This document shows, piece after piece, positions 6,667 through 17,972 of a stretch of DNA of 64,000 nt (its first letter is position 1; each line of letters opens with the position of its first letter). A program made the translations under genes and the position numbers. Source of the stretch: Drosophila persimilis (lineage: Eukaryota > Arthropoda > Insecta > Diptera > Drosophilidae); contig NW_020825352.1 in assembly GCF_003286085.1 (NCBI RefSeq), positions 124,001-188,000 of the forward strand. Reading direction: 5' to 3'. Under the pieces are notes generated by a model. It was given only the letters and a program-made list of their open reading frames with translations. It searched no databases and was not told the origin of the DNA.

Positions 6667-9600
6667 TTTTGAGTTTTGTCCATATTGTGTTGATGTGTGT
6701 ATTGACGTCATTTTGTATTATTTCAGTGGCTGCTCTGGACCTGTGCGGTGGATTGTCAGGCTGCCTCAGGACCGACTTTTGGGCTCATCAAAAGTAGTCA
6801 GAGTAGTAGCTATCGTAGTCGTCTAGGATATCCGCTATCTCGTCGTCAACTGAATCGTCGTCCGTCCACTGGTCGTCGCCATCGTCGCTGAGTGCTTCGC
6901 AGTCCATATCAGAGTCCTCCGATACGGCTGCGGCGTCAGGTTGTGAATTGGCGGCGGGCCTTGTAGGTGTTGGTGCTGCTTCTGGTGCTGCTGCTGGAGT
7001 CTGTGTTGGAGGATTGGCCGCTGCTGAGCCACTGCCCTTTGCCTCCGTCAGGCTTGCAATTAGTATGGTAAGCTCTTGCAGTCTTTTCTCCAAGTTTTCT
7101 ATTTGACGGCGTACTCTTTTAAGGTTTCCACACACTTGCCATCGCATTGGATGGCTGGCTGCTGCTGATGCTGGGGATTTATCGGCGTCTGGAAACGATT
7201 TGGAGTTGGCTGCACCCGTTGATCGCGCTGGCATTGGCGCCCCTTGGCCTGTGGCTGGGAATGATGGCCGCGATGCTGGTGCTGCTGCTGGTGCTGCCGA
7301 CCCAAATTGTGACCGTGCTGCTGATGTTTTTGTTGCTGCTGCTCTTCCCTTAGCTTTTGCTGGATCTTGGCCAAATGATTTTCGGCCGGATTGGCTTGCG
7401 CACCTCGGCTATACAAGGGCCTGCGGGTGGTGGGCGTTGCTGCTGCAGCTGGTGTTGGTGCTGGTGCTGCTTTGGCCCCCTGTCTGCCGCTTGAATGCTG
7501 CTGTTGTTGTTGGTGTTGTGGCCGCTTCTTTTGTGATGACTGCTGCTGCTTGGGGGCGGGTATATGTGGCTGTTGTTGCTGGGAAGGACGACGACTGCTG
7601 TTCGGCTGTTGCCGTTCTGCCGCGCGTGGCTGCTGCTGCTGATCAGCATTCCCGGACCGCAACACCCTGCTGTAGGAAGGCCTGCCATTAACTCTGGTGC
7701 CTGTGTTTGCTGTCTGCTGTTGTTGCTGGGATTGGGATTGGCGACTCGGCTGCTGAGTTTGTGGGCGTTGTTGGTCAGTTGGCTGCTGTGGCTGCTGGCG
7801 TTGCTGTTGGTACTGCTGCCTTTGCTGCTCAGCGATGAGCCTGTTTGCCCTTAATGGCTGCGGGCCTTTTTGTAGGCGGGACAACCCTTGTAGCAGCTCA
7901 CGTGCTTGCCGCTACAATTGGCGCATTTGGGATCCTCCTGCCTGGGTTTCCTGCATGCTGTTGTGGGGTGATCTCCTGCGCATTTCATGCACTTGTATGG
8001 CCGTCTGCAGTAGTTTTTTGTGTGCCCAAACTCCTGGCACCGATGGCATTGAGCTGGATCGCGTGGCTTGGCTTGTCTTACTATGGAGACGCATTGATTG
8101 GCCAGGTTTTTAATGTCCAGAATTGCCTCATGGCCGCCATCCGCCTTGGGCTGAATTTCAACCTCAAAAATATTTAGAGGCCTCCCATTAAAACGATGTT
8201 TGAGTCCTCGGATAAACCTCGCAGTAAATCCGAGTCCGTTCCAGCTCCTCAGAGATCCAGCTGCTGGGCGTGGTGTGATGTAAATGACGCACTATTACAC
8301 GATAGCCCCTTTCGCTGCGCGGCTGGTGTGTGTGCAATTGGGTGCTGTCTTCAGCTAGGGCGTTCTGAATGGCGTTGTAGGTTGTCATGTCGTCGCAGTG
8401 GACTCTGAGTCCACTGTTGGCCATCGATTTCGTCGTGAATTTCCCCACGTTCGGATTTGTTGTCAATTTAGTTAATCAGGGGTACAATTGCAGGCACCAG
8501 GGGCAGGAAGATTGTTGGGACCTTGGTGCTGCGTAATGACGGTTGGACGGGCGTTATATTTATACTAATGTCTGGCCTGATGTAGCGGCTGATGATTGTC
8601 CGTCTCCATCTGTTGGCTTTCAGCCTCTATCCTTTGGGGCTCCCTATGTTGGACCTCCGGAACCGGAACCACACTATTTGACGGTGTGCGTATTTGCCCA
8701 GCATCTGACTCCATCTGCCGAGGTCTCATGATGCAGCCTTTTCGCGAATTGGCTCTTGAACATGGGCGTGTCCAGAGTGAGGCAGGTGAAGTCATCGTCA
8801 TCTGTATCCGTTTCGATCGCCGCGCATCTTCTTTTGAGCGGCGAGCGAAACGAATTGTAGTCAATTTATCCTTTGCTATAGGGGTAAGGGGCAGGGGCGA
8901 GGGCATTTCATTGGCCAGTAGCGGGGGAACGCTAATTAGCCATTCCTTTACCAGTTGTGTTCTGGTACTAGGCCTTGTCTGAGTATTATGCTCGTCCGCC
9001 TGAGTCAGAGTGGGCAGCAAGCATTTTCTGCTTCTGCTAGAATTATTGCGTTCAGCTGTCGTCAAACTTTGTTGCTGTTGCTGGTCATTGTTTTTCTGTG
9101 TGCCGTTTACAGTTTCGGCATAAGTCAGTGTGTTTGTCTTTGTTTTGTTATTGGCGTAGGTCAGGCTAGCTTCGTTCTTGTATGTGTTTGTGTTTTGGTT
9201 CGGCGGGAGAGAGCAAGCATCTCTCTTTTTGTCATAAGTGTGTGAGTGCATGTTTGGCGGCAAACGCTTTGGGGCTTGATGTGACGAGCCTCCGTTTTGA
9301 TTGTGCGCCGAGGGTTCGGCTGCCGAGAGAGCGCAAGCGTCGCTCTCTCTGATGCTTGTGTGAGTTGTTTGATTGTTTTTGTTTTCGCTAATGTTTTGGC
9401 GCGAAAACATATGGGCATAACATTTGTTCTTGTTATGTTTATGTGCACTTAAATGCTCTTTGGTAAGAGCGAAAGCGCCGCTATTTTGGGAACCCGTTGC
9501 ACTTTCGCTGGGAACTATTTTTGTCTGCGTGTTTGTACGTGTATTTGATGGCGGTTTTTCTTGTATGTTGGCGTCTGTTTTTGGTGGGATTGGCGGGTAT

Positions 9601-10116
9601 TTTCTAACATATAAACCCCTGTCCACGAAACGACGCTCGAACTCCAGCACCGTAGCTCCCAAGGAGCTCAGGGTACTCTCTGGCGAGTCCGTCTCCAACT
9701 CAGCCAGATCCGCATCCCCCTCTGAGTCGAATATTGGTTCGAAGAGGGAAGCATTTGCGGAGGGGTTCCCTCCCAGGGGCCTGGTCGATATGACGGCAGA
9801 ACTTATTTGAGTAACGCACTCACCACCCGCTTCGGCTCTTGCCGAGTTGTCCATATCATCCATAACATCCATTTTGTTGGTCGTCAGATTTGGAGCAAGT
9901 GCGTCCATTTGGTGGCCTGGTCCAGGTACTCAGTAGCTTGCTTTTCCTTCCTCTTTCCTCAGTTGGGTTTATTGGCTTCACTAGTACGGCACGGTTACAG
10001 ATGATTATATTGCATTATTTGCGCAATTATTTAATCCCGGTTTAACATGTATTTTAATACATTTAAAGTTCCACATAAAACAACAAAAAACACAAGTCAC
10101 TTTTTTTTTTTTTTTT
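6667..10116 (-). mobile_element. HeT-A-like element copy 3 (frameshifted; 3' UTR lost)
   Basis: Layout on the minus strand: oligo(A) of copy 4 (10101-10116), a full-type 5' leader (9909-10100), a broken gag (9908-6788) and only about 120 bases of 3' UTR (6787-6667), then a direct fusion to the leader of copy 2. About 1.5-1.9 kb of 3' UTR and the A-tail are missing at the 6666/6667 junction. Confidence 0.75.
6788..9908 (-). pseudogene. gag: Frameshifted gag of copy 3
   Basis: It aligns over its whole length with the intact gag at 3489-6608, but open frames are split: residues 1-447 frame (9908-8565), a fragment at 8466-8188, a zinc-knuckle/Gln-rich part (7884-7099) and a C-terminal part (7234-6788). 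Breaks visible against copy 2 include a lost base near 7103 (T4 to T3), a lost A near 7853, an extra C near 8236 and changes around 8470-8480. Other sequence is nearly identical, so the decay is recent or some indels are sequence errors. Confidence 0.8.
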
Positions 10117-11585
10117 CGATGTAATTAGATGCGCGTGCACGCCTACGATGCGCACACTCGCCCGCCAGCTTGCTACTGGCGGAGTTTATTCCAGCTTTTC
10201 TTATTACCATAACTTCGGCATTTACATTTAGGCTTACTACAACAATAAATGTTTTTTGAATTTTGCGGGCATTGACATTAACATTACATTAACATTAACA
10301 TCTACAGACATGTTTACATTCTATCAGTATTACCAGTCGGTAGCCCCTATTTGACATTCGCAATAATTGACGTACATTTATACAAACAAAGAGATGAGTA
10401 TTTGGACAAATTGCAACATTAATGACTAATTTAATTCTATTTATTTTCTATTTCAGGTACTGGAGGATCATCGTCGTCGTCTGGAGCAGTGTGGATGGCA
10501 CAGGGCGCATCCGCCTCAGCGCTGGATGTGCAAGTGTATGTGATGCTGCAGATCACGCCTCTGCGGCATCAGGAATTGACAGAGGCAGGATCCAGGAGTT
10601 GGCGTGGATGGTGTTTGGCGAGCGACTCTGGTCCGGCCGCCCACGTTGCTTCTGCCTGGAGAAATGGGGATTGACACTGGTCCGGCCAATCAGGGTGTTG
10701 ACCAGTGGAAATGGCCGCAGTGGAGATGGTCCGCAGATGAGTGCGGATTGGCTGTATCCGAGTGGCTCTGGTCCGGCCACCCAGGATGCACTGTCGATGT
10801 CGATGTAGATGGAGATGGCGCGCTGGCCATTGTCGTCTGAATTGGCTGGCCTCGTCGTTGGATTGCCGCTGCTGTTTGTGATGGTGGTGGCGTGACGTCA
10901 CGGCCATCGGTTGCTGGCAGCGTTGTCGGAGGGGCGTCCAAATTGGGCCCAACTGCAACAAAATGTTGCGGTTGGTGGCGAGGTAGGTACTGGAGAGGCT
11001 GATCTTGGAGTGTATTGACAGGTAGTGTGATTAGTGAAGTATTGGCTATTTGTGTTGATGCGTGAATTGATGTTTTTTTTTCTTCTGTTTAGCGGCAGCC
11101 TGTATGTTGTTGCGACGACGATAAAGTCTTCAAATGTTCGCCATTTGGCAGGAATTGGATGGCGAAATTGGTGTGGCAGCTGCTGGAGAGGCAGCTCTAT
11201 CGGAGGCATTGCAGGTACGTATGTTTTGCGTGAGTTTGGACCATTTTGTGTTGATGCGTGTATTGATGTTTTTTTCTCCTTTTAAGCGGCGGCCTGTGAC
11301 TGGATGTTGTTGGCGACGGCGAAAGGGCCTTCGAATTTCGCCATTTGGCACAAAGTGGATGGTAATTTGGTGTGGCAACTGCTGGAGAGGCAGCTCTATC
11401 GAGGCGTGGCAGGTACGTATGTTTTGTGTGTATTTGGACCATTTTGTGTTGATGTGTATATTGACGTCATTTTGGTTTATTTACAGTGGCTGCTCTGGAC
11501 CTGTGCGGTGGATTGTCAGGAGCGTCGTCAATAAATCCTAAAATGTCGTCCAATTGGCATCAGATGTGTGGTGTTGATGACGGGT
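10117..11585 (-). mobile_element. Telomeric element copy 4: 3' UTR fragment only
   Basis: It matches the 3' UTR of copy 2 (1817-3315 equivalent), starting at the terminal 85-bp unit next to the A-tail at 10101-10116. It stops at about 11585, where the sequence jumps to the middle of another 3' UTR (copy 5). Many single-base losses are present compared with copy 2 (for example in the short T, G and C runs of 10170-10270). Antisense splice-like sites are mostly kept, but one donor is damaged (GTAGTG near 11021) and one acceptor reads TTTTAAG near 11284. Confidence 0.7.
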
Positions 11586-12645
11586 AACATTACATTAACA
11601 TTAACATCTACAGACATGTTTACATTCTATCAGTATTACAGTCTGGTAGCCCTATTTTGACATTCGCAATTATTGACGTACATTTATACAAACAAAGAGA
11701 TGAGTATTGGACAAATTGCAACATTAATGACATTTATAGACTAATTTAATTCTATTATTTTCTATTTCAGGTACTGGAGGATCATCGTCGTCGTCTGGAG
11801 CAGTGTGGATGGCACAGGGCGCATCCGCCTCAGCGCTGGATGTGCACGTGTATGTGATGCAGCAGATCGCGCATCTGCGGCATCAGAATTAACAGAGGCG
11901 GATCCAGGAGTTGGCGTGAATGGAGATGGGGTTTGAGAGACTCTGGTCCGGCCGCCCACGTTGCTTCTACCTGGGAGAAATGGGGATTGACACTGGTCCG
12001 GCCAATCGGGGTGCGTTGGCCAGTGGAAATGGCCGCAGTGGAGATGGACGCAAATGATGCGGATTGGCTGATCCGAGTGGCTGCTGGTCCGGCCACCCGG
12101 AGCATGTCGATGAGATGGAGATGGAGCGCTGGCCATTGTCGTCTGTATTGGCTGGCTCGTCGTTGGATTGCCGCTGCTGTTTTGTGATGGTGGTGGCGTG
12201 ACGTCACGGCCATCGGTTGCTGGCAGCGTTGTCGGAGGGGCGTCCAAATTGGGCCCAACTTGCAACAAAATGTTGCGGTTGGTGGCGAGGTAGGTACTGG
12301 AGAGGCTGATCTGTGAGTGTATTGACAGGTAAGTGTGATTAGTAAAAGTATTGGCTATTTTGTGTTGATGCGTGAATTGATGTTTTTTCTTTTTTTTTAG
12401 CGGCAGTCTGGATGTTGATGGCGACGGCGATAGGGGCCTCAATTTCGCCCATTTTGCAGGAATTGGATGTCGAATTTAGTGTGGCAACTGCTGAAGAGGC
12501 AGCTCTATCGGAGGCGTGGCAGGTACGTATGTTTTGAGTGAGTTTGGACCATTTTGTTGATGTGTGAATTGATGTTTTTCTCCTTTAGCGGCAGCCTGAG
12601 GACTGGATGTTGTTGGCGACGGCGATAGGGCCTTCCAAATTTCGC
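11586..12645 (-). mobile_element. Telomeric element copy 5: 3' UTR part
   Basis: It matches copy 2 from about 1986 to about 2860 and then ends abruptly at about 12645 in gag sequence equivalent to 4313 of copy 2. The gag C-terminus (about 270 codons) and the gag-proximal 3' UTR are therefore deleted. Antisense intron candidates 12329-12400 (72 nt) and 12523-12588 (66 nt) keep GT and AG ends even though the surrounding sequence has diverged. Confidence 0.7.
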
Positions 12646-14365
12646 CCAGCCGTTCTGCCGCTCGTGGCTGCTGCTGCTGCTCAGCATTCCCGGACCGCAA
12701 CACCCTGCTGTAGGAAGGCCTGCCATTACTCTGGTGCCTGTGTTTGCTGTCTGCTGTTGTTGCTGGGATTGGGATGGCGACTCGGCTGTGAGTTTGTGGG
12801 CGTTGTTGGTCAGTTGGCTGCTGTGGCTGCTGGCGTTGCTGTTGGTACTGCTGCCTTTGCTGCTCAGCGATGAGCCGGTTTGCCCTTAGATGGCTGCGGG
12901 CCTTTTTGTAGGCGGGACAAACCCTTGTAGCAGCTCACGTGCTTGCGCTACAATTGGCGCATTTGGGATCCTCCTGCCTGGGTTTCCTGATGTTGTGGGG
13001 TGATCTCCTGCGCATTTCATGCACTTGTATGGCCGTGCAATAGTTTTTGTGTGCCCAAACTCCTGGCACCGATGGCATTGAGCTGGATCGCGTGGCTTGG
13101 CCTTGTCTACTATGGAGACGCATTGATGGCCAGGGTTTTTAATGTCAGAATTGCCTCATGGCCGCCATCCGCCTTGGGCTGAATTTCAACCTCAAAAATA
13201 TTTAGAGGCCTCCCATTAAAACGATGTTTGAGTCCTCGGATAAACCGCAGTATCCGAGCCGTTCCAGCTCCTCCGTTATCCGCTGCTGGGAGTAGTGTGA
13301 TGTGTAAATGACGCACTATTACACGATAGCCCCTTTCGCTGCGCGGCTGGTGTGTGTGCAATTGGGTGCTGTCTTCAGCTAGGGCGTTCTGAATGGCGTT
13401 GTAGGTTGTCATGTCGTCGCAGTGGACTCTGAGTCCACTGTTGGCCATCGATTCGTCGTGAATTTCCCCACGTTTCGGATTGTTGTCAATTTGTTAATCA
13501 GGGGTACAATTGCAGGCACCAGGGGCAGGAAGATTGTTGGGACCTTGGTGCTGCGTAATGACGGTTGGACGGGCGTTATTTATACTAATGTGGCTGATGT
13601 AGCGGCTGATGTTTGTCCGTCTTCCATCTGTTGGCTTTCAGCCTCTATCCTTTGGGCTCCCTATGTTGGACCTCCGGAACCGGAACCACACTATTTGACG
13701 GTGTGCGTATTTGCCCAGCATCTGACTCCATCTGCCGGGTCTCATGATGCAGCCTTTTCGCGAATTGGCTCTTGAACATGGGCGTGTCCAGAGTGAGGCA
13801 GGTGAAGTCATCGTCATCTGTATCCGTTTCGATCGCCGCGCATCTCTTTTGAGCGGCGAGCGAAACGATTTGTAGTCAATTTATCCTTTGCTATAGGGGT
13901 AAGGGCAGGGGCGAGGGCATTTCATTGGCCAGTAGCGGGGAACGCTAATTAGCCATTCCTTTACCAGTTGTGTTTCTGGTACTATGCCTTGTCTGATGTA
14001 TTATGCTCGTCCGCCTGAGTCAGAGTGGGCAGCAAGCATTTTTGCTTCTGCTAGAATTATTGCGTTCAGCTGTCGTAAACTTTGTTGCTGTTGCTGGTCA
14101 TTGTTTTTCTGTGTGCCGTTTACAGTTTCGGCATAAGTCAGTGTGTTTGTCTTTGTTTTGTTATTGGCGTAGGTCAGGCTAGCTTCGTTCTTGTATGTGT
14201 TTGTGTTTTGGTTCGGCGGGAGAGAGAGCAAGCATCTCTCTTTTTGTCATAATGTGTGAGTGCATGTTTGGCGGCAAACGCTTGGGGCTTGATGTGACGA
14301 GCCCCGTTTGATTGTGCGCCGAGGGTTCGGCTGCCGAGAGCGCAAGCGTCGCTCTCTCTGATGCC
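12646..14365 (-). pseudogene. gag: Degenerate gag of copy 5
   Basis: Similarity to intact gag runs from the Gln-rich region (12646) through the zinc knuckles (12900-13100), the PRE_C2HC-like region (13110-13448) and part of the N-terminal half (to 14365). It is cut by many one-base indels into short frames. At 14365 it is fused to a second gag segment in the same orientation. Confidence 0.75.
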
Positions 14366-15078
14366 TGGCACCGATGGCATTGAGCTGGATCGCGTGGCTT
14401 GGCCTGTCTCACTATGGAGACGCATTGATTGGCCAGGTTTTTAATGTCAAGAATTGCCTCATGGCCGCCATCCGCCTTGGGCTGAATTTCGACCTCAAAA
14501 ATATTTAGAGGCCTCCCATTAAAACGATGTTTTAATCCTCGGATAAACCTCGCAGTAAATCCGCGTCGTTTCAAGCTCCTCAGAGATCCAGCTGCTGGGC
14601 GTGGTGTGGTGTAAGTGTCGCACTATTACACGATAGCCCCTTTCGCTGCGCGGCTGGTGTGTGTGCAATTGGGTGCTGTCTTCAGCTAGGGCGTTCTGAA
14701 TGGCGTTGTATGTTAAAATGTCGTCGCAGTGGACTCTAAGTCCACTGTTGGCCATCGATTTCGTTGTGAATTTCCCCACATTTGGATTTGTTGTCATTTA
14801 TTTATCAGGGGGTACAATTGCAGGCACCAGGGGCAGGAAGATTGTTGGGACCTTGGTGTGCTGCGTAATGACGATTGGACTGGGGTTAAATTTATATTGA
14901 TTGCTGGCTGATGTTGTGGCTGATGGTTGTCCGTCTCCATCTGTTGGCTTTCAGCCTCTATCCTTTGGGGCTCCCTATGTTGGACCTCCGGAACCGGAAC
15001 CACACTATTTGACGGTGTGCGTATTTGCCCAGCATCTGACTCCATCTGCCGGGTCTCATGATGCAGCCTTTTCGCGAA
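14366..15078 (-). pseudogene. gag: Gag fragment of copy 6, cut by the LTR element
   Basis: It starts at the zinc-knuckle region (equivalent to 4738 of copy 2) and runs through the PRE_C2HC-like domain and the following region to 15078, where the long LTR begins. Visible fragments include 14519-14797 and 14794-15147 (the latter reads into the LTR). Small indels break the frame. Confidence 0.75.
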
Positions 15079-17382
15079 TGTAGTGGCCAGTTGTGACTCT
15101 AAAACTCCAGCGAACAGTTTGGGAAGTATTGCCCTCGCGTTCAACATTAACTCTTCTTTTTTAAAACAAGATAAGAGATTGATTATAAGAGAGAAGTATT
15201 TATAGCTTTCACTGAAGAGCTTAAGATCTAATTGAGAGAAGCAGCGTGATTCTGTGGGAGTTATGTTTTAAAGCTTCACTAGAAATCGTACGATTTCTCC
15301 GTTAGTCGTGGAAGCTATGTGTAAGCTTTGCTTAGCATCGTACGATTTCTCCGTTAGTCGTGGAAGCTATGTGTAAGCTTGGCTTAGCATCGTATGATTT
15401 CCCCGTTGGTTGTGGAAGGTAAAGTTCCGATCGCAAGGGCTAATGCTAGTGATAAAACTTCTAGATGGATCATTGCTTTAGTGAAGCTGTACGAACTCGG
15501 AGGTATTTTTCTATGCCAATATATATATATATCCAGTGAATTTGAAAACGTTGTGCAATCAAACACGTGCCAATTAAATTGAAGTTCTGGTGGATTGTAT
15601 TATTCGGTTTGGTTTAAAGAAGACAAGAGGTATTTGAATCGTACAATAGTGAAACAGTTTTAACAGTCTTGTATCCTAGGACTGGAAATCTTACTACGTT
15701 CGACATCGGGAAAGAGAAAAAAAGTACCAATTGACCCCTCCAATAACGAAGCCGTCAAAGTCCATCGATTTCTTAATAGTTCTGGGAAAGACCTCGGATT
15801 TCCCAGGGACCAGCATCTACATAAACCAACGATAACTACAACCAAATAAACTAGCAAAAGCCGCCCGAAGATATACTTGAGTGAAACTTGAAGTTATGTG
15901 GATGCATACTTAAACTGATGTACTTCTTGGAGTAAGACGACAAGAATGGTTTTCTGGCGAATTCGGAGAAACTAATATGCCGCACTCGTCACCCTTCTCG
16001 CTTACGAGTTAAGCGCGGGGCTAAAGCTTTCGCACGTAGTTTCTTCGTTGTGTGTGTAGTGGTTTCCAAACTGGGGAAATAAAAACATTATTCTGCTGCG
16101 ATCCACACTGCCGGCTAACAGTCGTCGTATCAAAAAATGTACCAAAGTATCAATTTTGAGTCTATTTATGAGATTTTCCATTTTCTTTGTTTTATTAAAG
16201 ATTAAATTCCGTACTAGCTATTCATCTTAATACTGTATTGTATAGACGTTAAGAGAAAAACAAACAATGTATATAATGACCCATAATTGAAATCAGCGCA
16301 AGTGAAAGCCACATAGTTTTAAGATCAGCCGTTAAGTTGCAAATCGTCGTCGAACTGGTATGGAAATGATAAAATCGGTGTTTCATCCGAATTAGAAGTG
16401 AAGACATGTATATTCATAATTTTTCTCCTTTCCTCAGAATATGTTTCCACGTCGCCCCTTGAGCTCAACGGACACGCCGGATATTTCGTATAAAGTATGA
16501 GTGAGTTACGAGCTTCCTTAAACGGAGATCTCGGGTATTTTCAAAGTATATATATACGTCTTGTAAAACTTCTATTGCGGTATGTTGAACAACCATATAC
16601 ATACGTGCGATAATTAAAGCCGATCGGCTAGTAATTTTTCTTTCACGTTTGCCTTCTTTTTATATTATTATCATATTTTTTTCTATTCTTTCCAATTTAA
16701 TTTCTTTTACGCCATATTCTCTACACCTAAGTCCTATATACATATACATATACATTATAACTAGATATAAATTTGTTATTATTTCCTCTTTCTTTATCTA
16801 ATTACTTTGTATTAAGTTTATGCACATCCAGAAAGTCATGAAGTCCAAACCCGTAAATTTTGAATTATTAAATAATAATTAGTAGATAATAATGGAACAT
16901 TAAACCTTTTGTGTTTGTCCTGAGTAGAGCCTGAGGCAGTCCGATGATCGAATAGAGATACGCTTGATTAGGGTTATGCTGTCGATTAAACGGCATACTA
17001 AAGGTAGGGAGGGTAGAGAAGGGGTCAAAGTCATCTGAGTTCCCCGAGAGCGGCGGAATATAGCCTGACTATTTGTCGGTAGTCGGTTAGCCAGTTAGTT
17101 AAAATTCCCATTCTTTTCTTTTTTTTGATTTCTTTTATAGAGTTCCTTTTGAACATTAAATCAAGTGTACCTAAAACATCTTTGCGAATGTGTTCGTATG
17201 GCAAATAGGAGAGTAGGAAAGATCCCACGACATTCCGGCGAGCTAGTTAGAGCATAGCTAGAGGTACACGTTCCGAAATCCTGCTATACTATTGGTGTCT
17301 GACCGTCAAAAAATGTAGGTACAACCTCCATCCGTACATACAATCTCACACCTCTAAGAATAAGAATTTCTTGCACATTACA
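15079..17382 (+). repeat. 5' LTR of the RING-Gag element
   Basis: It begins TGTAGTGGCC and ends TTACA. It is nearly identical to 22898-25200. By eye I counted roughly 25-30 substitutions and a few one-base indels, several clustered around 15890-16100, so the pair differs by about 1 percent. It is AT-rich, with 52-bp internal repeats near its start. Short ORFs within it are not supported as genes. Confidence 0.9.
15285..15420 (+). repeat. 52-bp tandem repeats in the LTR (about 2.6 units)
   Basis: Units start at 15285, 15337 and 15389. Each begins with the palindrome ATCGTACGAT (ATCGTATGAT in the third) and continues through GTCGTGGAAGCTATGTG. The same array is in the 3' LTR from about 23104. 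The location early in U3 suggests enhancer-like binding sites, but this is inference. Confidence 0.75.
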
Positions 17383-17387
17383 TAGAT

Positions 17388-17405
17388 TGGCGCCCAACGT
17401 GGGGC
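17388..17405 (+). other. Primer-binding site, tRNA-Lys type
   Basis: TGGCGCCCAACGTGGGGC lies five bases after the LTR end. It is complementary to the 3' end of tRNA-Lys(CUU)-type molecules, as used by gypsy and several Ty3-type elements. Confidence 0.85.
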
Positions 17406-17972
17406 CCGAGTACTAGTTACTACTGGTTAAAACCCCCAAAAACTTAGCTCGTTGCAATTTTAAATTCCACATTAAAATTAATAAGTCCAGTCCAACTACC
17501 GTAACGGAGGATATTGATGGAATTTTGGGTTTAAGATTCTGAGTTTCGGAATACCTAACCAAATAGAATCCGCCAGGTAGCATGGGATGGAAGCTGATTT
17601 TTTTTAAGGGTACCAGAATTAATTTGCGAATATACGACAGCTATTCACAAAGGCGGATAGGTCGGCCCAAATTATAATAGGATAACCCCAAAAGAGTTTA
17701 TGAAGGAAGAGTATCGATGGCTTTCGGAAGTCTAATTTTCTAGATATGGATTTGGAAATTAGCCATTGCCAGAATACTGACCACATAAACATACAATAGA
17801 CCAATTTAGATTTCATTGAGGTTATATTCCGGCGGCAAGAGAAAGCGTATACCGGACGGAGTCAGGCTCGAAAAGGACAAATATTGGGTATTTAGGAAAA
17901 TTTTGTAAAATTTATTGAAGTTTTGGTCCTATAATTAGGGATTTCCACATTTAGTGATCAGAACTCGTATTA
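17406..17972 (+). other. Untranslated leader of the RING-Gag element
   Basis: About 570 bases lie between the primer site and the gag start. I see no supported ORF or recognisable motif. It would hold packaging signals in this class of element. Confidence 0.5.

Noticed and set aside
15384..15582. Small ORFs of 60-65 codons inside the long LTR (both strands, repeated in the 3' LTR)
   Set aside because: They are duplicated simply because LTRs are duplicated. No start context, domain or conservation beyond the DNA level was seen.
17388..17405. tRNA gene signal at Lys-type primer sites
   Set aside because: Only the 18 bases complementary to a tRNA 3' end are present. There is no A/B box or cloverleaf.
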